Assembly (NCBI GenBank): GCA_020284085.1
Contig: JACEVL010000771.1
Location: forward strand, 117,001-181,000
Source: Aporrectodea caliginosa
Taxonomy: Eukaryota; Annelida; Clitellata; Crassiclitellata; Lumbricidae
Direction of reading: 5' to 3'
Length of the DNA stretch: 64,000 nucleotides
Part shown: positions 10,835 through 22,683 of the stretch, piece by piece
Layout of the letters: every line of letters begins with the position of its first letter
Numbering within the stretch: the first letter of the stretch is position 1
The notes under the pieces: model-generated
Databases searched by the model: none
What the model saw: only the letters and a program-made list of their open reading frames with translations
Told to the model about the DNA's origin: nothing
Translations under genes and position numbers: made by a program

Positions 10835-11290
10835 AGTAGGTATATCTTGCTTCTCTCCTGGATTTTTCTGACGCCATAAATTACCTTCTAACGATATCCT
10901 ATAAGATAATACGCAATTGAGCCGGCTGCCCTTAGAACATCGCTGAGGAGAGGCTAGGTGAAACCAATCAATCGCTGCAATGTCTGTATACGAGCGGGTT
11001 TAGACAAGCCAAGAAATATCGATCAAGCTATAAGTCAGGAAAGTTTGATGATTCATGGTCTGTGGCCACATTCACCTGGCGTCCATTGCTGCCCTACATC
11101 ATTTCTACATAGTATTACACAAGTACATGTAGCAACTCCGAGTCCCTCGCTCCTGCGACGTTGATCATTTCATGTTATTCGCTATAAATCTGTCTACTTC
11201 TTCGACTGCTGATTAATTTATGCGCATAATATACACTGCGATCGATGCATTTGACAGAGTTGGTCGAATAATAATTTAATATAATGTCGG
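10835..11290 (+). repeat. Copy of the intergenic module (pre-gene copy 2)
   Basis: Homologous to 2860-3469 and 30660-31090. Shared words are 'cgagcgggtttagacaagcc', 'tcaggaaagtttgatgattc', 'cacctggcgtccattgc' and 'gcgatcgatgcatttgacag'. It lies upstream of gene A as its counterpart lies upstream of gene B. No intact ORF. Confidence 0.55.
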
Positions 11291-11769
11291 CGTTTGCCAT
11301 TCATTTCTATTGCCCTTGCTTCTCACACACGCTAGAGGTCTGCGGGTAGTGCATTTTTGCAACCCGAACCGCACCAGTACCCGTACCCGACCCGCAAGGT
11401 ATATTAAGGTATATAATGAATGCTTGCATGCATGTATTTACGTTGTGTGTCTTACTGCGGTATGTTCAAATGTATTTATACATGTTTGTATGCAAATATG
11501 TATATAATTATGACCTAGATCTACATAATAATAATAATGAAGAATTTGAGATCTACGAATTTGAGATCAACGTGCCAGACGTGAATCGAAAGCACACATA
11601 TGTATGTATTATGTATTCTTTATTTATGTATGTACTGGTAAGTATTTATGTTCGTAAGTATGTATTATGTGTGCATGGTTGCATGCATCGACGTATATCG
11701 TTATAATGCATGCGACTTTGTGTGAATGAATTACCTGGTTATTTTGTAGATCGCCTTTCAGTAATCTCA

Positions 11770-12060
11770 CGAAAACTCTTCTGACAGATCTAAAAGGTGT
11801 GACTGAATGGAGTTCGAAAATATTTCGTGAATTGTCTCTGCTGGATAGTGCGCAATTTCAGAGTAAGATTATTCCAGAAAGCACTATGTATTCGCTGCGT
11901 CCTAGGGCCACAGATCCTTTCTGGTCGCTTCCCATCCACGCTATTTCGAATGATGTCCGACAGGTTGACCAGCCGACGATATACCATCTTGCTAAACCGG
12001 AAGCCGACAGTTTTAGACAGACTACGTGAACTATAGACATAGATAAACACTAGACACATA
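11770..12060 (+). mobile_element. LINE 3'-end fragment upstream of gene A
   Basis: The translation has the reverse-transcriptase tail pattern 'MYSLRPRATDPFW' and ends 'KPEADSFRQTT' and stop at 12029. Related sequence lies upstream of gene C (48820-49060, decayed) and, inverted, upstream of gene B (33190-33330). The insertion probably predates the array. Confidence 0.5.
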
Positions 12061-12170
12061 AATTGTCAGCTTTATGCGTTTGATTGCTGCGTATCATAAA
12101 ACCTGAAACCTATTTTTAACTCTGACTGAATCATACCAAAGTCTGTTTCGATCATTTCGAGTGCTTTCCT

Positions 12171-12205
12171 ATTGGTCAAAACGCTTTAAGAAGTACAATA
12201 CAAAT
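12171..12205 (+). promoter_or_regulatory. Core promoter of vWA gene A (CCAAT box and degenerate TATA)
   Basis: A reverse CCAAT box (ATTGG, 12171-12175) is followed by ATACAAAT at 12198-12205, in the place where gene C has TATAAAT. Conservation between A, B and C begins about here and runs to the ATG at 12297. The TATA to TACA change could weaken this promoter; that is inference. Confidence 0.5.
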
Positions 12206-12296
12206 TTTGAAGCTCTGGTAGAATCTTCGTACTACTGGCTTCAATCGTCATCGCTGAGAGATCGCTTGAAATTCCTGACTACTTGACAACCGAACA

Positions 12297-15200
12297 ATGT
12301 CAGCCATTCTCCTGCTGATGGCCGCACTGGTCGTTGTGAATATCGAGGCTACTGAAAGTAAGTCTTCATAATCATTTTGGTAATAATTAAAAGGTTATTC
12401 CAGAAAGCACTATGTATTCGCTGCGTCCTAGGGCCACAGATCCTTTCTGGTCGCGTCCCATTTTTTTTAAGAGCTGTAATATGCCAAAAACCAATCTTTG
12501 TCGGCGGCAACGGCCAATGTTGTCATAAGCTGCCGTTAAACTGGGAAACCAACCTAAAAGGTGGAAAAATCAGGAGATAGTTATTTATATGTACTATTGG
12601 ATCCTGTGTTGCCGAGTGGGTTGGTAGCCCGCTCGTCACGTCGGCGCCCCGGGTTCGCTTCCCGGTCGGTCGGTCGGTTTATCAGAGATTAATTTCTCGG
12701 ATCTTTACTGCGGGTGGCTCGGTCGCAATATAAACGTGAAGTACAATACAATACAATACAACACATTACAATACAACTGGGGCGCGTTTGTCTTGGGGTA
12801 TGTTCGGTGCCTTGCAGCTGGATGGTTGCGGGTTCGAATCCACCTCAAAGTCGACGCGTAAGGACCCTGGGCAAGTCCTTCACTCGCAATTGCTCATGCG
12901 CTTCGGCGTGAAACTCCGATTCAGCGTTTGCGCAGTAGTCGGGAGCGCCTCTGAATGGGAAATCTGGTACGGGCGATATAACAAGTGTTCAAATACAATA
13001 CAATACAATACAATACAATACAATACTATTGAAGTAGGAAGACGAGGAATAGAAAAAAGGTGAAGAATTTTAAGAAAACGATAAGAAAATTATATAAATA
13101 GGGGAATTGGCGAATAGAGATTGGAAATAAAAAGGAGGAAGAACAGAAATTAATATAGAAAACAATTATTTAGAAAAAGGAGCAAGCAAAAGAAAAGGCT
13201 AAAGATGGAGGACGCTATCTGTGGAAAATTATAATAGGGAACCAAGAGGAAGAAAACGAAACGCGGAAGAAAACATGTACTGGATATAAAATGGCTATTG
13301 CTGTTGTCATGCCCGTGTTTCGACCATCAATGTACCTGACGAGACATAATTATATTCTTCCAGTTTCTTGATGGTGGGAGGTGCTAACAAGTCAGCCACC
13401 CAAACTTCGCGATCTTGACTCTATGATAGCGAAAGTGACTTCTACTTTTCGAATGCCTAGAGTAACAACATTATATGCACATAAACGTATTTCGACGACT
13501 TTAGCAAACAACTGTAATGTGTTCGTTTTTCCTTTGGCTGATGGTTAATGGTTATACATGAAAGTTATGAGCTGCACGAGGTAAATTAATTTGTGGGCTT
13601 TCGTCCGTCTTTCATGTCTCCATATCTCCATTTGTGATTAAATGTGAGCGGTACATGTCTCCTTTTCTCATGACATAACACCCGTGAGTAGGCCAGCCAT
13701 GCTCTAATTAAATTCGTGGTGCATCTGCATGCAGAAATTACTATTGCGGTGGAATCTTACACCTTCGCAGTTTAAATGACATTTTTACTGCTTCGGCTGA
13801 AGATTCAGCTTTCCTATGTATATTGAAAAATCGGAGTCAATTATAATACTGGTATGGAAGAATAATTATTCTAATGACAGCACAACCCCTATTCCTAATC
13901 TTAATTAACCGACTCTCTCGAAGCTTACACTGATCCATCGAAGCTTACACTGATCCATCACGCTGCCAAGTGCTATCAAAGGTTTCTTCTAAGATATTAT
14001 AATACTAATAGCGCCTCTGAATGGGAAATCTGGTAGGGGCGCTATAACAAGTGTTCAAATACAAAAAACAACCATTTAAAACAATTTTTAACAATGTGCT
14101 TGTGGTTTTGAGATCTCTTGCGCGGTTGAATCTTTGCTCATCGTGATAATTTTCCACCGCAGAAGTAAAATTTTCCTTTCCAGTGAAGCGGAATCATCCG
14201 ACGCAAAAGATTTATCCTAATTAAATACAGCCTAGTCTTTCATTATATTTATAATGTGTTTTAAACAAAACAAATGATTAATATCTTCGTATTTTATTAT
14301 TTTACTACAAAGTCGACCTGTGGTTTCCACTTTCCAGTCCATGTATACTGCAGTAGACTATCGAGCAATCCAATGAATCACATAATTAGGCATGTGCAAT
14401 CTAAGATATTCTGCTTTAGCCTTATTATAACTATTCACTGATTATTTGGGATATTCAATGTGAATGTAACCGTCAATTCTCTAAATTTCAGCAGCGTAAC
14501 TTTTCAGAAGCTATAGTAAGCGCAAGGCGCTGGCTTATTCACGAGTAAGACAATAATTCTACTCAGGGACAATTCGAAGCAAGGAAAGTAGCCTATATTC
14601 GCAATTGTAAAGACTGAATGTCAGAATATGGTTGGCTTTAGTAGATTAGAAAGTTATGATAAGTAACTGTTGATAACGAGCATCTTTACCCAGTGATTTC
14701 AATTACAAAGTAGAACAATTGTAAAAATCTTAGGAGTTGTTTTAATTATATTATATATTCAATTATTCATAGCCCTATTGTTCATGAAAACAACAGTTTT
14801 GCCAGAAATTTCGCAGCGCCGAATAGTTCCTGCGCAGAATTGTCTTGTGAAGAATTTTGCGCGCCGAATAGTCATGGAATCCCGTTTCCTGCATGGAATC
14901 CCGTTTCCTGGGTTTCCTTTCCTGATTTGGCTGTGACCTTGGGCCAGGAATTGACCTTTTCAAAGAGTGTGGGGAGAGTATGTTGAACGTGCTTCAATCA
15001 CCTGCGCCAAAATTATATGTACGATACGCCGTTCGCTTACAATTCAAGCTGCCACAACCATCATGCATGCAATCATGTAATAAAGATTTAATTAGGGCAA
15101 TACTGTGTATGCAGGGCTAACTCTCTCCTATATACATTAACCAATTGCCGTCTATCTTAAACGCGGAGTCCAGTTTGATTTGAGGTATACCTAGTTTCGT

Positions 15201-18200
15201 CATGTATATCCAGCATCACGAGGGATGAATTGCGCTGGTTGCCGATGCACAGACGCATTGAGTATAAGATCCTAATGCGCATGCGTAATTGCCATGTGGG
15301 CTGTGCTCCTCTTATCTTAGGTATAGTTGTTTGTTTTGGTCTCATCCATTTCTGCACCGGGGTGACCCGGTTCTTCTCTCAATAAGAACATCAGCAGTAC
15401 AGCACAGAGGCTTCGCTGTGGTCGGTCCAACTTGCTGGAATAGGTTACCTAGCATCTTACGACAAAATCTTCACAACCGTAGAGGTCTTTCATCACCTCT
15501 ATACCGTAAGAGTTTGAAAACCATTTGTGACGCCAGAGGTCAAAACCCGTCACACGTCGGTTTCTGGCCTTTTTATTTAGTCATATTCTGCAATTAATTT
15601 GCTTCAAAATACTTTTTACAGAATAAAAATATCTTTTTCCTAACTGAAGTTATGCTCGTTTGATTCGTTCATTAGTATAGAGTGAGAAAATCGAATAAAG
15701 ATTTTCGGAATATTCGTGTCATCAAAGTTCTCAGCATCCACTACTTGATTACGCCTGCAATTTTGCTGGGCAATAGAGGACTATATTGTGCATCAAATTA
15801 AGCAAACGGCATCAAAAGCGGAGGACTACTTTGCAAGTTATGGCAAATTTACAGGCAGCTGCTGAATTGAAGAATATTCAATATTTTTGACCCCTCTCGG
15901 CTCTCGCCTATTTCAGCTTCCAGCTCAATAGCCGATCTAGGAACGACAAGCGACGGGTTTTAAGCCCTGGCGTCACATTTGATTCGATCCTGGATTTCCG
16001 TCGTTAGGTCGAGATCGCCGCTGATCAATTTCTTTGGAATATGCGCTATATAAATATGTGATTACATTACATACAGTGATTTCATTTAATTAGCCTGTAA
16101 CAGAAAGATGGACTTTGCTTTCGCCGTCGACGGTTCTTCAACTGTCTGTGGTGGTACTGAATCGTGTCCAAAGTGGAAAGCCATTCTTCAGTTCTGCAAA
16201 GACATAGTCAACAGCCTGACCATTGGACTGAGCGATACAAGGGTCGCTTTCGTCACGTACTCTAATAAGGCTATGGTGGAATGGGACTTGCTAAAGTAAG
16301 CTGATGTTTCTTTACTCTGTCAGGAAACAAAATTACAGAAAGAATTCTGCAGTGCTACTGTATGGCAACATGTATATATGTACATGTAAGTATGCATGTA
16401 TATTGTATATATGGCTTATATGCATATGTATGCATGTATGCATGTACGTATTGACGATCGAGTGGCGCCTCCGGCGTGTGAACTCTAATCAGCCGCAGTC
16501 TCGTTATTATCGAAGTTTTTCTGTGTTTACGCATGCTAAACTGTCTGTTATTGGATTATTAATCTTATTTATGCCTATGTTCGGTGTTTCAACAGTTTTT
16601 TTTACTTGTTTCTGCTGGATTTGTGGTGTTTTTCAAAGACATGTCTACGCCCCTGCACTTGTTTACGTAGCTGACCTAATTAGGTCAATGAACGCGTTCA
16701 GGTTTTGCGCTTCGTCGACCGATTCGAAAGACATTGTTTCGTCTCGGCCTGTGGCGTCCGACCCGCTCACCAGTTCCTTCCACATCGAACATTCGCGTCG
16801 CTACTATCAATGTTCGATCGTTAACGAATAAACATGTTCCTGTTGCTGATCTCATAACGGCGCATGGTCTCGACGTCCTCGTTGTCACGCAGTCGTGGCA
16901 TCTCTCCTCTGCAGATGTTGCTGTCCGTCGTTCTGCCCCCACCCCCTGGCTACTCGTTCCTCGACCGACCAAGATCGGAGGCGCAGGATCATTTCTCAAG
17001 GAGTGGTGGCTTAATCATCTACCACGGTGCCAGCTTCAAGGTTCGGAGGATCGAGCGGCTACAGACTCCGACGACTTTTGAGGCTCCCGCGGCCTCGATC
17101 TCGTCGACACGTGGACCTACCATCCTCCTGGCCATCTACCGTCCCGGTTCTTCTCCTCCATCTCCTCTCTTCTTCAGCGAATTCTCAACTATACTGGAGC
17201 AATTCGTCTTGTTGAATGCACAGTTAATCCTAACTGGAGATATCAACTTGCACCTGGAAGATCCTGCACGTTCAGAATCCGTTCAATTTGCAGCGATCAT
17301 GGAACAATTTGGACTGGTTCAGCACGTTGCTGAACCTACTCATAGCCTAGGTGGATGGCTAGACGTCATAGTCACCAGGGATGACTGCCAGGTGACGGAC
17401 GTCAACGTTCATCCGTCCATCCTATCCGACCATGCACTCGTGATGGCCTCCATTCCGTTCATCTACGAACCATCACTCCTCATCACTAGACGAATCCGTC
17501 TTTGGAAAAAGCTGGATCGTGATGCCTTCCGTTCAGCGCTCCAAGCTAAGCCTCTCTTCAACGAGGCTGAGGCTTCTTCACTGACTGCTTCAGAACTGTT
17601 CTGCTCTTATGAGGCAGTAATGTCAGAACTTTTAGACTCTTTTCATCCGCTGCGTAGAGTTCGATCTCGAAATCATCCGCTATCGCCATGGTTCAACGCC
17701 GACTGCAGGAAGCTTCGGCGGCAGGCTCGTCGACTCGAGCGACTCTACAGAAGAACGCGCTCGCGATCAGACCGGACAGCCTGGATTCAATTCGTCAAGA
17801 GTGCATTCTGCTTGTTCAGACAGAGAACGAGAATACTGGGAGGCTGTTATCATCAAGCAGTCCAAGGAACCAAAGAAACTTTACACCACGCTCAATAGCC
17901 ATCTTGGTCGTCGCTCTTCAAGCCGCCAGTCTCCTCCGCCTTTCCTGCCGACGCATTCTTGGAACGATTCACTGCCAAGATCGAATCAATACGTACTGCC
18001 ACATCAACTTCTCCTCCGCTAGAATTCTCCGTCACTGATGCTCGTCTCTCCGTCCTCAATGAGATCAATAGTTTGGAATTGCGTGGTCTCATCCTGCTGC
18101 TCCGAAGACGTGTGAACTGGACCCTGTTCCTACGTTCCTCGTCCAGGAGCTCGTCGATGACCTCCTACCATTTCTCACCCTGCTCTGAAACCGTTCGATT

Positions 18201-21200
18201 CAGGAGGCCCAGCTACCTACTTTACAGAAGCGGTCTGTCCCCCTTCCAGACTTGAAGAGAGATGGACTAAAACAAATATTAAGTCTGAGTACTAGTTTAC
18301 TCCAGCTCGTTTTGCAAGGTCGGATTTCCCTCCAAAAGGACAGATCCCGTTCAATAAAAACAACTCAAGACGCCGTTGAAAGCAGTTTACATGTGCGCAG
18401 GCTGTGTATAGGCTATGTATGATAGACCACTTAAATGACAGGATTTGTAGGTGCTCAGCCGCGGGACGTGGAACTTGGGCCCATTTGCAATTTACTATTT
18501 TTAAAAGAAAACATGAAGAAAGTATCCGATTTGGTGAACTTTTTGTTGTGTTTGCAACTAATTCTTCCTTGTATTTCTCGTCTTGTGATTGATAAGAAAC
18601 AAAACTAGTGAGACGTTTCAAGGTTATTTTAATGTCACAAAATGTCAATTTAAGAGGAAATCAAAGGCAATATCCCTAGGTTAATCCAAGGTCAAAATCA
18701 AGGAATAATAACCATAACTCAGAATCACCCAAATTAAACCACATAAGCTGAGCAATGGTCATTACCTATTAATTTTCACCTTGAAATGACCTTATTATGC
18801 TAGCCTTACATTTTAGTTTTATGTCTTCTCGAATGCAGCTCTTATCGGCCCGAGCAAAAAGGTTAAAGAATCATCCAAATAGAACACCACAAAATAGAAA
18901 ATAGAACAATTTGACTGAGTTGTGGCCTTCTTCTCTTGATGTTGACCTTTAAACCTTGAAATAACATTGAAATTAGATTTTTGTCATAGTTCTTAGAGAA
19001 GGTAGCGCTTGTCAGCCCACCCAAACAGGTAAATGAATAATGAAAATATAACAATATTTTGCCTATGATGTTTCTTTGAAAATTAGACTTTTGACCTTAA
19101 AATAACCTTGGATCGTCTTACCTTTAGCAGCCTTGTTTCTTATCTCAGGTAGCCATCATCTAGCAGCCTTGTTTCTTATCTCAGGTAGCCATCATCTAGA
19201 CGATAGACATAAGAAGAATTAGCTGACTTCAAACATTTATTGGCCGAGAATCTCGAGATCTGGCCATTTTTCTCTGATTTGTTCTATATTTCATTCTGTC
19301 TGACCTTGAAGTGACCTTGAATGACATAAACTTTAGTGTCAATATTTCTCCCAGATATAGATAGCTCTCTTCCAGACAAACAAAACAAAAAAGTTCATGC
19401 TAATCTGTCTCTTTGTTCATTTGTTGTGAAAAAAAGTAAATAATTTACAAAGAGACAGATTTGCATGAACTTATTGAGAATGGACCCAAGTTACAAGAGC
19501 CGAGCATGGGCGCCTTCAGTTCTTGAATTTAAATGGTTTATGGCATGTATACATGTATGTATGATGTTCAGAGTTTTCGCCTCAGTTAATGTATTATATG
19601 ACCTAACACTCATTAAGCGCTATTTCTTCTTGTCATCTCATGAATGGTCGTGTTTTCTGTAGATACACAGATAAGACATCGTTGATGTCAGCCATTGACA
19701 ATGTCAAGTACCCTGGGGGCGAGTTGATAGATTTATTGTCCACAGCAAACATCGTCACTGGGGTCTTCAACCCACTGGGAGGTGACAGATTTGGCGTCCA
19801 GAATGTAGTAATACTGATCACTGATGGAGCGCCAAACTATTCTGATTGGTTCTACGGATTGGTATCAGGCTTGATTCAGTGGCTTCGCGGGATTGCATTG
19901 TTCGTGGTGTGCGCTAGGCCAGGATGCACCGAGCAAAATGCGCGTGGTACAGCTTCGTCCCCCCAAAAGGTAAGTTATACAATTACTGTTGCATTATCAC
20001 AGACCGTATTTGAGGGAATAGTGTACGGGCTCAACCTCAACCTGACCCCTTCAAACATTTCTGATTATAATATAGTCAATAAGTGCAATGCGAATGATAA
20101 CGAAAAAGGATCGACTAGATTTAAAATACGGTCAATGAAAAAAAGCATGGTCATCCTTTTTTCAAATGGAAGGACTCAGAAGGCCAATGAATATTTTGCT
20201 AACAGAAGCAGCCATGTAGGCCGATTCTTAAATATACTCGTCGACAGTATTGTTCTACTTTTGGAATTCGGTGTAATCAAACACTCTGTAGATATCATAA
20301 AAATTTAGGAACTAGTTTCTTATTATGACACGTGTTCTATGAACTAAACTGTAAGATCAGGGTTTATCAGACACGATTGAGATGCAGTAGCATATAAAAT
20401 GAAACTCTAGGGCCTACTTCTGACATTAGAGTATGTTCTGGTGTTCTTTTCACCGGAAGCTGATATAATCACATTAATACCATGTACTTGCTTTATATAA
20501 TTCTCTGCAGTGTCGTTACCTTAATGTCAGTAAACATTATAATTGTGTTCAAACGCCTTGCGTTTTTATATTGCATATAATTTTATTGAGATAAAGGCTT
20601 TTGTTCTTTAACTTTGCCTCAACGTTTTGTACATCCGTTCCCTGTGGAAATAATTTAACCTTCTTTACATATATCTGCTAACTCCTCTAGATAAGTTTTA
20701 TTTGCACTGTATTCCACATAAGGACAAGTACTTATTTCGCAGGAGAGAACATCCTTTCATGTTACCTTTTGTGAAATCTAAATTGCTTAACAGCAGTTTT
20801 GCTAACCGTCGCATCTACATGTATATTTAGTTGTGTATGTGTGACTTTACAATCTGCAACTGTTATAGCTTCTTTATATGTATATAATCGTCGTATACAA
20901 TGTAATGCATGTGCGCTTGTCAGATGCAAATGAAGGCTACTTACTTGCTTACTTACTTATAAAGCAATGTTAAGGATATGATGGTTGACTTCTGGATGTA
21001 TTCCTAAATGTCTTGTTTGTTTCAAGGTCAACGAAACGTACTTCCTTATTAATAATTACCTTTCTATCGACCAAGTCAGAGACACGGTGGTGAAGAAAAT
21101 ATGTACCTATAAGTTTCAGGTGAGACTGCAACAAGCGTCAAGCGTTTTATGTAATCGTTAAGTAATGTAATCACTAGCTGTTCTCTTTCATACTTAATTG

Positions 21201-22683
21201 AATTGAAGCCACGTGTCGCTGCTACTGTCGCATAATTATATGAAATGCTATAATATTTTGTAATGTAATTTTAATAGCAAACTTTCCAGCAGTTGTTGGC
21301 ATGTTGGCATAAAACATTTTGTATACTGTAATGTGTTGCATAGCTTTATAGCATGCGTTTATATTGCATAGCCTCACTCACACTGATTGCCATGGCTCTT
21401 GTAAAAAATGCTTCGAGTTTCATTCTAGAGAGGTCGCTTTAAAATTATAGGACAGAATCATTCAAGATATTGTAGAATTTCTTATGCACGGCAGGTGGAA
21501 AATGTGATTGCAATGTACGGTTCAATGCCGCTTATTTCTAGGTAGCAATAGAAATCCAATCTGAAAACGTTGTAGCGGCACTGTATTCATGTAGGCTACA
21601 AGACATAAGTATGAGACATAAGAATGATTGCCGAAGTTAGATATGAGGCTGGTGGAATCTCAGAAAGCAGTCAGTGAAAGAAAGACACATTGCTTGGAAT
21701 AATGTCTTCGTCTAAACATGGTAAAGATGGTGTGGATATATGGATATGGTGTTGTAGGCCTATGCACCATGCTGTCAAGCACAAAAGTTAATAACACTGA
21801 TAATTTTTAAAACTTTCGGAGGCTGAATATGAAGTCACGAGTCTAGGACTTTACCCCCGGCCCATTACCCCCTGCCATTACCCCTGCCATTACCCCCGAC
21901 CATTACCCCCGTAGGACATTACCCCCCCGCCATTACCCCCCCATCCCGTATAATAATATATCATAATTATAATTATAATTATTAATATATAATATTATAA
22001 TTAATAATTATAATTGTTAATTATAATTATTAATAATATTTATTAATTAATATAGTAATATAATTATTAAAATAATATATAATATGTAATAATAATTAAT
22101 ATCACTAATAAATATATTAATTATTTATTATAATTATATGTATAATATATAATATTAATATATTATATTAATTGTTATAATTATATTATTATTATATAAT
22201 ATATAATTATTAAATTATATATATATATAATATAATATATACACATGTACATAGGTATTTATATAATTATATTAATAATAATATATATTAATATTATATA
22301 ATTTTATAATAATTAATTATATTGTTATTGATTAATTACAATAATTATTATATAATAATATAAATAATAATGAAATTACTGGTTCTAAGTGTCAATAGGC
22401 GCTAAGTGCCAATTAATTAACACTAGTTCCGCGCGAAATCTGAGATTTGCAGCTCAATCAAATGTACACATACGGGGGTAATGGCCGGGGGTAATGTCCT
22501 ACGGGGGTAATGGTCGGGGGTAATGGGAGGGGGTAATGGCAGGGGGTAATGGGCTGGGGGTAAAGTCCGGATACCGAAGTCACCTGGATCGGATCAACAT
22601 GGGATCACATTGACAAATATTAGTTATTTATAAAGGATTGTTGCATTCTCTTGCAGCTACTTCTGAATCTGAGCAAAAAATAA
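12297..22683 (+). CDS. Secreted single-domain vWA protein, gene A (5 exons)
   Basis: Exons: 12297-12357, 16094-16295, 19663-19969, 21027-21119, 22657-22683; all introns GT-AG, phases 1, 2, 0, 0. The spliced frame is 229 codons plus TAA. Residues 1-18 are a signal peptide (MSAILLLMAALVVVNIEA). The rest is one vWA domain with MIDAS motif DGSST (33-37), 'RVAFVTYS' (70-77), 'YPGG' (104-107) and 'ILITDG' (138-143). The threonine usual after GG is Glu108, so metal binding may be altered. Cysteines are at 22, 39, 45, 55, 171, 176 and 216. The ATG is chosen because the leader, the reading frame and the promoter-side homology are shared with B and C. Extracellular adhesion or recognition is inferred from the family; the ligand is unknown. 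Introns 1 and 2 carry SINE, MITE and LINE insertions absent from B. Confidence 0.85.
12389..12560 (+). mobile_element. Second short copy of the LINE tail inside intron 1 of gene A
   Basis: Gene B reads straight from 'aattaaaagg' to 'agaaaaatcaggagata', while A has about 170 bp in between. The first 80 bases repeat the LINE 3' fragment at 11868-11940 ('ccagaaagcactatgtattc', 'cctagggccacagatccttt'). It is absent from B, so it arrived after the A/B duplication. Confidence 0.6.
12600..13023 (+). mobile_element. Dimeric tRNA-derived SINE in intron 1 of gene A
   Basis: Flanked by the 8-bp duplication TACTATTG (12592-12599 and 13024-13031). The empty site is visible in gene B at about 33755-33765. 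The first tRNA-like head has box A TTGCCGAGTGG near 12610 and GGGTTCGCTTCC near 12650. The second has GGGTTCGAATCC near 12830. The 3' end is 'gaaatctggtacgggcgata' plus a (TACAA)n tail. Full length. Confidence 0.88.
14010..14066 (+). mobile_element. Severely 5'-truncated SINE tail in intron 1 of gene A
   Basis: Only the last 55 bases of the SINE ('gcgcctctgaatgggaaatc ... gtgttcaaatac') are present. Gene B lacks it at the matching site (about 34720). Confidence 0.75.
15160..16075 (+). mobile_element. Old LINE 3' end just upstream of vWA exon 2 (gene A)
   Basis: The + strand encodes a reverse-transcriptase tail ('TSAVQHRGFAVVGPTCWNRL', then 'YRKSLKT') and the 3' end 'gcgctatataaatatgtgat' about 40 bases before exon 2. 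The same fragment sits at the same place in gene B (36960-37390) but not in gene C, so it was inserted before A and B split. In A it is interrupted by a MITE (15537-15976). Confidence 0.7.
15537..15976. mobile_element. MITE inserted into the LINE relic of gene A
   Basis: About 440 bp with inverted ends, GTGACGCCAGAGGTCAAAAC at the left and the complement of GTGACGCCAGGGCTTAAAAC at the right. It is flanked by CATTT/ATTT and absent from the equivalent LINE relic in gene B, which reads through near 37292. Confidence 0.7.
16455..18275 (+). mobile_element. CR1/L2-like LINE, endonuclease plus start of reverse transcriptase
   Basis: An insertion in intron 2 of gene A, absent from B (B resumes homology at about 38115, A at about 18387). 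Two frames encode an apurinic-type endonuclease. From 16787 comes 'IRVATINVRSLTNK'; after a frameshift near 16900 come 'LILTGDINLH' and 'ILSDHALVMASI', which is the D-x-N and S-D-H end of the domain. A basic linker ('WFNADCRKLRRQARRLERLY') and the first residues of the RT follow, and then the element stops. It lacks its 3' half, which is unusual for a 5'-truncating LINE. Confidence 0.75.
16787..17898 (+). pseudogene. LINE ORF2 endonuclease domain, frameshifted
   Basis: It would nick target DNA for target-primed reverse transcription. The exonuclease/endonuclease/phosphatase fold motifs are visible: the initial 'TINVRSL', the region where T-E-T-W is expected reads 'VTQSWH' (Glu lost), 'TGDINLH', and the catalytic 'SDHALV'. 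The loss of the catalytic Glu and the frameshift mean it is inactive. Confidence 0.7.
19391..19472. repeat. De novo palindrome in intron 2 of gene A
   Basis: AAGTTCATGC...CTCTTTGT at 19391-19416 is repeated in inverted orientation at 19447-19472, with about 30 bases between. Gene B has only the left arm (about 39158-39185) and continues directly to 'attgagaatgggcccaagtt'. Confidence 0.75.
21839..22574. mobile_element. MITE with phrase-repeat inverted ends (CCATTACCCCC family)
   Basis: Both ends are arrays of a 12-15-bp phrase, TTTACCCCC then CCATTACCCCC repeated, with one 'GTAGGACATTACCCCC' unit (21846-21950; mirrored at 22467-22570). The core (21951-22380) is almost pure A/T. GAAGTCAC flanks it at 21831-21838 and 22576-22583, giving an 8-9-bp target duplication. 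Gene B has the empty site near 41295-41305. No coding capacity. Confidence 0.85.

Noticed and set aside
11310..11706. Two overlapping ORFs of about 65-96 codons
   Set aside because: They read through TATG/CATG microsatellite-like sequence and are not conserved in the B unit.
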